From NCBI RefSeq assembly GCF_027920545.1, contig NZ_CP115859.1, forward strand, positions 310,001 through 374,000: a stretch of 64,000 nucleotides of DNA, in the 5' to 3' direction. A program made the translations under genes and the position numbers. Shown here in pieces: positions 61,057 through 64,000 of this stretch. The stretch's first letter is position 1. The number at the start of each line of letters is the position of its first letter. The DNA is from Chryseobacterium camelliae. GTDB lineage: Bacteria; Bacteroidota; Bacteroidia; Flavobacteriales; Weeksellaceae. Below the pieces are notes generated by a model that saw only the letters and a list, made by a program, of their open reading frames with translations, did no database searches and was not told the origin of the DNA.

Positions 61057-63647
61057 AAAGGATATCCAAAACCTATATTAAAGGTCGGTTTTAACGGATT
61101 AAATTCCTTGAATCTCCATTTGTCTCCTTCAGGTTTATTAGGGTCGTAGATTTTATAAGCAAAATCGAATCTGAGTTTAATATAAGCAATATTCACTCTT
61201 ATCCCGAAACCACTTCCGATACCCACTTGTCCTAAAAATTTATTGAATTTAAACTGATCATTAAATCCATTATCTCTTAAGCTCCAAATGTTCCCGATAT
61301 CCGTAAAAAGTGCTCCTTCATACATATCATTGAAAGGAACTCGATATTCGATGTTAGTCGTCAGTTTCAGATTGTCCATAACGTAAGTACGTACTTTTTC
61401 ATCAACCTGTGAATCTGCTGGTCCCAATCCTCCAAAAACAGTCCATGCTCTGATATCATTTGGTCCGCCATTAATGTAAGAACGTATTACAGGCATTGAG
61501 GAAGAATTTCCGTAAGGAATCCCTATTCCCATAAATTGTCTCAGCACTAAAGTCTGATTACCTAGCTTAAAGTATTTTCTGATGTCAAAATCAAATTTTA
61601 CAAACTGGGAATAAGGTACTCCGAATATTGTACGCTGAGGGTTCGATGCTACAATACCGCTTTCTTCTCTTTTCTGATTAAAAATACTTGGAATATTACC
61701 TGCAAATTCTACCTTTCCATTGAAATAGAAAGGGTTATCATAATCTCTTTTACCAATTTCATTATAGATAAAATTATAGATCATGGAAGAAATGATCACA
61801 TCTTGTGTTTGTCTGTCCTTGTTAATCAGAGACTGGTGAAAACTGTTCAAATCATTAGTTTGTTGCGCATCCAAACTGTTTCTGTATCCCTCATCTTTAA
61901 TAATCTGTGCCGAAACGGCATCTCCAGAAAGCAAACCTGCATGATACTTCTGACCTGTAACGGGATCATACTCGAAATAGTCCTCATAAACGATATCTCT
62001 GATTTTTGCATCATTTACAAAGTAATCATAGTAAGCGTTTTTATTTTTTGTTAAACTTAACTGAAGGTTAAATAGTGTCAGTCTATGTGTAATCCTTTCA
62101 TTGACATTGGCAGCATAATTAAGTCCTGTATTAAAGTTTATTCTCCCCAATCCTATATTATTCTGAATTGACGATCCTAAAAGAATAGAGGTTGTAGGGG
62201 TGTAACGCTTAGGAATCAGCTTGTAATAATTGAAAGGAACCAATAACCTTGGAAAATTAAGGGCAACCTGAGCCGTGAGTTCATAGGCTAAAATTCTTTT
62301 ATCCAGGTTTTTAGGGTTTTTAATGGTACCAAAGGTTCCGGCAACGCTGGTTGATAAGTTTTCTGCACCTCCAAAAACATTTCTGGTGACTAAGTCCACA
62401 GATGGGGCAACTCCAAAATTCAACAATGGAGAATAGTTAACATCTGTTGCTACTTTAATATCATATTTATCAAGTGGTTTCAGAATATAAAGAACATCTA
62501 CTATACTGTCATTCGGGGAGGATCCGCCACCTCTTCTTAAAGAATCTTTCGCCTTCAGGATACTGAAATTATTCATGGATAGAATATTTCTTTTCGTAAC
62601 ATCCAGCTGTTTTTGATCATAGATCGAATTGGGAGCTACAATGATTGATCTCCATAGAGCAGGGGTTCTATACTGTTCGTTAATTTTATGAAATCTAATC
62701 CTTCTAAGGCTGTCTTTTTTTGTGTTTTTTTGAAAATCACTGATTTTGTCAACGATGGCCACATCCACATTTCCAAAGGTTGCAATTTTATAGGGAGTGT
62801 TTACGGAATCTTTATGGATTTCTAAGGTTAAAGGAACATTTTTAGTGCTTTTCAGTGAGTCTGCCACAAAACCAACCTCTTCTCCGGAAGCGTTGAATTT
62901 ATAATATCCCTGATCTCTCATGATCTCATTAATTCTGTTCACTTCTTTTTCCAGTACGGTCTGGTCAAGAATTTGTCCGGACTTTATAAGGCTTTTCTGT
63001 ATATTCAGCTGATAATTACTTTTTATACCGGGATCAGGAATATTATAATAGTATTCTTTAATCAGAGTGGGTTCATTATGGGTAATATAATAAGTAGTCT
63101 GAGCTTTTTTTGAAGTCGAATCTGTAGTGTTTTTAAACTTTACTTTCGCATCCCAATATCCTTTATATCCCATTCTGTTTTCAATGGATTCGGCGCCTTT
63201 TTCCGTTCTTGTAGGATCCAGAATAACAGGTGCGGATCCCCAGTTATGATACAGCCTGTCCAGAAATAAACTTTTACCGACACTGCTTTTCATATCATAT
63301 TTCAAAAAAAGAGAATCTCTGAGTTTCTGATCTCTCATTTCGTTGGGATAGGTCATATATTCGTTGAGAAGAGCATCGTATTTAGGATCTGCAGCATTGT
63401 ACAGCCATAAACTTAAAGGCATAAAAAGAAACTGCTTCTTATTCGGCTTTTGCTGTACATATCCTTTTAATTCACTATCAAAAGGCTGTTTTGCATCTTC
63501 GAACTCAAATGAATTTTTGGTAAGCAAATATTCTCCGTCAGGAACTTTTTTGGTGGTGCTGCAAGCATAAAGTAGCCCTACAAATGTTGCAAATGATATA
63601 ATTTTATAATATTTTTGAGGAGAATTTTTAAAATGCTTACAGCTCAT
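61053..63647 (-). CDS. TamL-type BamA/TamA-family outer-membrane lipoprotein
   Basis: This 864-residue protein has a lipobox-like LLYAC before residue 30. POTRA-like repeats follow (YYNIPDPGIKSNYQLNIQKS, LEKEVNRINEIMRDQGYYKF). A C-terminal Omp85 barrel ends in FNIGFGYPF, with FMGIGIPYGNSS, PNDIRAWTVFGGLG and EGALFTDIGNIW as typical barrel motifs. A lipid-anchored TamA relative is what Bacteroidota use as TamL, partner of TamB in envelope biogenesis. Its start region overlaps the divergent methyltransferase gene by 15 nt. Confidence 0.92.
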   Translation of the reverse strand: MSCKHFKNSPQKYYKIISFATFVGLLYACSTTKKVPDGEYLLTKNSFEFEDAKQPFDSELKGYVQQKPNKKQFLFMPLSLWLYNAADPKYDALLNEYMTYPNEMRDQKLRDSLFLKYDMKSSVGKSLFLDRLYHNWGSAPVILDPTRTEKGAESIENRMGYKGYWDAKVKFKNTTDSTSKKAQTTYYITHNEPTLIKEYYYNIPDPGIKSNYQLNIQKSLIKSGQILDQTVLEKEVNRINEIMRDQGYYKFNASGEEVGFVADSLKSTKNVPLTLEIHKDSVNTPYKIATFGNVDVAIVDKISDFQKNTKKDSLRRIRFHKINEQYRTPALWRSIIVAPNSIYDQKQLDVTKRNILSMNNFSILKAKDSLRRGGGSSPNDSIVDVLYILKPLDKYDIKVATDVNYSPLLNFGVAPSVDLVTRNVFGGAENLSTSVAGTFGTIKNPKNLDKRILAYELTAQVALNFPRLLVPFNYYKLIPKRYTPTTSILLGSSIQNNIGLGRINFNTGLNYAANVNERITHRLTLFNLQLSLTKNKNAYYDYFVNDAKIRDIVYEDYFEYDPVTGQKYHAGLLSGDAVSAQIIKDEGYRNSLDAQQTNDLNSFHQSLINKDRQTQDVIISSMIYNFIYNEIGKRDYDNPFYFNGKVEFAGNIPSIFNQKREESGIVASNPQRTIFGVPYSQFVKFDFDIRKYFKLGNQTLVLRQFMGIGIPYGNSSSMPVIRSYINGGPNDIRAWTVFGGLGPADSQVDEKVRTYVMDNLKLTTNIEYRVPFNDMYEGALFTDIGNIWSLRDNGFNDQFKFNKFLGQVGIGSGFGIRVNIAYIKLRFDFAYKIYDPNKPEGDKWRFKEFNPLKPTFNIGFGYPF

Positions 63648-64000
63648 ACAATAAAAATTTTACAGTCTTTAGATAAAAAGAAGTTCAGACAAAAATACAA
63701 TTTGTTTTTGGTTGAAGGTAATAAAACCATCCGAGAACTCTTCAATTCTAACTTTAAAATTAAAGAAATATTCTCTACCGATCCACAAAAATTGGATTGC
63801 AGTACAATACCTGTCACTCATGTCTCTGAAAATGAATTGAAAAAAATCAGTTTTTTGATGAATCCTAAAGATTCTGTTGCCGTTTGCTGGCTTAATGGAG
63901 AGCAGGCTGAAATAGAAGACAAAAAGATTCAGCTTGTTTTAGACGGTATTCAGGATCCCGGAAATTTAGGGACAATTATTCGTTTGGCAGATTGGTTCGG
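63633..64000 (+). CDS. TrmH/SpoU-family RNA 2'-O-methyltransferase (partial, cut by the window edge)
   Basis: An open frame of 122 complete codons runs off the end of the window. It begins MLTAHTIKILQSLDKKKFRQ. It shows the SpoU substrate-binding part (FLVEGNKTIRELF, KKISFLMNPKDSVAVC) and the first SpoU motif (LVLDGIQDPGNLGTIIRLAD). It probably methylates a ribose in rRNA or tRNA. Its ATG lies inside the start region of the divergent tamL gene; no later start fits. Confidence 0.9.
   Translation, partial: MLTAHTIKILQSLDKKKFRQKYNLFLVEGNKTIRELFNSNFKIKEIFSTDPQKLDCSTIPVTHVSENELKKISFLMNPKDSVAVCWLNGEQAEIEDKKIQLVLDGIQDPGNLGTIIRLADWF

Overview
The window looks like a chromosomal segment of a Flavobacteriia member, most likely Chryseobacterium or a close relative in the Weeksellaceae. 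The evidence is the AT-rich sequence, upstream boxes of the Bacteroidota type (TTG, about 20 nt, then TAnnTTTG), and the mix of families: GLPGLI protein, type IX secretion sorting tail, TamL-type outer-membrane lipoprotein, and four-helix-bundle remnant. No tRNA, rRNA, CRISPR array, transposase or phage gene was seen. Most of the window is ordinary core genome. Family calls come from motifs I can read; no database search was run.

Layout. 0-7 kb: LacI regulator, GTPase Era, DoxX protein, secreted S9D peptidase, HAD phosphatase, Crp-type regulator, acetyltransferase. 7-19 kb (mostly minus strand): GLPGLI protein, MATE exporter, an NtrC-like regulator without a DNA-binding domain, YggS, a deacetylase lipoprotein, then a metal block (thioesterase, HMA-AraC regulator, CopA with four extra metal-binding repeats, DUF72), a glycine-rich RRM protein, and a BlaI-like repressor with a PAP2-like membrane protein. 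19-31 kb: pyruvate dehydrogenase E1-alpha and E2, a LolD-like ATPase, YkuD_2 lipoprotein, RadC, a FemAB-like protein, PhyH dioxygenase, soluble pyrophosphatase, and a membrane pyrophosphatase fused to an OmpA-like domain. 31-44 kb: aminotransferase, M28 peptidase, VOC proteins, a divergent HxlR/DsbA pair with an operator-like palindrome, a T9SS cargo protein, UvrA, TonB receptor, DUF2490, a small SpoT-type HD hydrolase, YegP.

44.1-49.6 kb is the accessory part: small secreted proteins in two paralog families, an LRR protein, a LuxR-type regulator, two gene remnants, and a roughly 57-bp element found upstream of one member of each paralog family. 49.7-56.4 kb is a fatty-acid beta-oxidation cluster (MarR, FadB-like, thiolase, acyl-CoA dehydrogenase) with two palindromes upstream of marR and a broken four-helix-bundle gene inside it. 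56.4-64 kb: an iron/cobalamin-type ABC importer lacking its binding protein but led by a TlpA thioredoxin, a PaaE-like reductase, a SanA-like protein, TamL, and the start of a TrmH-family methyltransferase.

The observations most worth a second look are the secreted-protein island with its shared upstream element, the pyrophosphatase-OmpA fusion, the CopA/HMA-AraC metal block, and three regulatory palindromes (marR, hxlR, and a DnaA-box-like pair at 35.4 kb). A family of GTCAT...ATGAC intergenic repeats recurs at 11.5, 53.2, 55.7 and 57.6 kb.
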